Shown here: positions 31,065 to 31,729 of the stretch, piece by piece
How the letters are laid out: the number at the start of each line of letters is the position of its first letter
How positions within the stretch are numbered: position 1 is the stretch's first letter
Assembly: GCA_963661535.1 (NCBI GenBank)
Contig: CAVLCC010000023.1
Coordinates: forward strand, 1-31,729
Direction of reading: 5' to 3'
DNA from: CAVLCC01 sp963661535
Lineage (GTDB): Bacteria; Actinomycetota; Coriobacteriia; Coriobacteriales; CADBOM01
Length of the DNA stretch: 31,729 nt
Position numbers and translations under genes: made by a program
Notes under the pieces: generated by a model
Databases searched by the model: none
What the model was told of the DNA's origin: nothing
The model's input: the letters and a program-made list of their open reading frames with translations, nothing else

Positions 31065-31729
31065 TTACAACTCCTCCACTATGCACTCATGTGCTTTTGT
31101 TTTGGGATCCCATGCAATTCCTACTGCTAGGGGTGGTTGTGCGTAGTGTGCATCTCCTATAAGTGCATCTTTAAAAATTGCTGTGTAGTTTTTGTTGCGA
31201 ATTTGCTTAATTGCTTGTTCGGCGCTATCTGCTGCTTTTAGTTCTACAATAAATGGTCTGCACTTTGTATCTTTTGGATTTTGAGGGATAAAAGCTACAT
31301 CTGCTACACCTTTGCCTGCGGGTTGCTCGCGGCGTACAAAATATCTGTCTCGTGCTGATAGATATACTAGATTTATTAGTGCTGCTAAGTCTGCTTCATT
31401 TGTATAGTTTAAAAGTGGAACTTCTTGGTCGTGTACTGCTTCTATAATTTGAGTCATAGTCTCTGTATCTTTATTAAGGGTTGCTACAAGCATTTCTTTA
31501 CTTCGCTTAGCTAGTTTTGCAACATAACCCATGTCTTCTTTTCCCAGCACATCTTGAAACTTAAGCATTAGCTCATGGTTGGGAATAGATACACAACCAT
31601 CATAGCAAGTTAGAAAACCATATACAACCATAGCGGATAAAATTTCATCTTTTGTAGTTAGTGACATAGAAGATGCTGCATAGTTTTTCATCTCAGCTTC
31701 TACAGACTCACCTGCAACCATACGCACTA
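31065..31729 (-). CDS. PD-(D/E)XK nuclease-domain protein (AAA-ATPase-like family), 5' partial
   Basis: The frame is open to the right window edge, so about 220 C-terminal residues are seen and the start is missing; the GTG near the edge is probably internal. The C-terminal part has the nuclease core GKGVADVAFIPQ...RPFIVELKAADSAEQAIKQI, where D and E-L-K form the D...ExK metal site, followed by the helix pattern and NKNYTAIFKDAL. This matches the family annotated as 'AAA-ATPase-like, PD-(D/E)XK nuclease' (PDDEXK_9), whose N-terminal ATPase half would lie beyond the window. Such genes occur in many variable copies in anaerobe genomes. The true function is unknown; defence or mobile-element roles are speculative. 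Confidence 0.82.
   Translation of the reverse strand, partial: VRMVAGESVEAEMKNYAASSMSLTTKDEILSAMVVYGFLTCYDGCVSIPNHELMLKFQDVLGKEDMGYVAKLAKRSKEMLVATLNKDTETMTQIIEAVHDQEVPLLNYTNEADLAALINLVYLSARDRYFVRREQPAGKGVADVAFIPQNPKDTKCRPFIVELKAADSAEQAIKQIRNKNYTAIFKDALIGDAHYAQPPLAVGIAWDPKTKAHECIVEEL

Overview
The window reads as the chromosome of a low-to-moderate GC anaerobe. My best guess is a Coriobacteriia lineage such as Atopobiaceae; this rests on gene style and is unproven, and an anaerobic Bacillota is the main alternative. The anaerobic signature is an A-type flavodiiron protein plus an NfnAB-type ferredoxin/NAD(P)H flavoenzyme pair. I saw no tRNA or rRNA genes, no CRISPR array, no prophage and no intact insertion sequence.

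Layout. 1-3606: pheS (5' end cut by the window edge) and pheT, facing a divergent TrmB-type tRNA methyltransferase. 4864-6042: flavodiiron protein, followed by a 370-base spacer with a long inverted repeat. 6414-12584: a secreted surface protein of about 2056 residues with a signal peptide, FG-GAP-like and Fn3-like parts, about 13-15 copies of a 28-residue 'GKSAYEIA...GFxGTExEWLxSL' repeat, collagen-like Gly-X-Y tracts and a C-terminal membrane anchor. It is followed closely by the K+ transporter kup. 15020-15483: a HipB-like regulator with a truncated HipA relic. 15781-16020: a candidate structured non-coding RNA with its own promoter and terminator hairpin. 16087-18320: nfnB/nfnA. 18562-19113: a DUF308 membrane protein. 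19374-23258: the riboflavin operon (promoter, FMN riboswitch with a readable terminator/antiterminator switch, ribD, ribE, ribBA, ribH). 23359-25212: a MetX-MetW fusion, divergent from a likely operon of purE, a 34-codon ORF, a CorC/HlyC CBS protein with an unusual tail, a PLP aminotransferase and a divergent ddl. 29865-30872: a flippase-like membrane protein. The right edge cuts a PD-(D/E)XK nuclease-domain protein.

How it fits together. The rib operon supplies FMN/FAD, which the flavodiiron protein and NfnAB consume. NfnAB balances ferredoxin, NADH and NADPH pools, while the flavodiiron protein removes O2 or NO. MetXW, purE, the aminotransferase and ddl are ordinary biosynthesis. The accessory signals are the giant repeat protein, the toxin-antitoxin remnant, the orphan RNA and several long inverted repeats between genes.

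The most interesting items are the candidate RNA at 15816-16020, the CorC/HlyC tail that resembles the N-terminal domain of cyanophycin synthetase, the MetX-MetW fusion, the giant repeat protein, and the TrmB and Ddl homologues that lack normally conserved residues.
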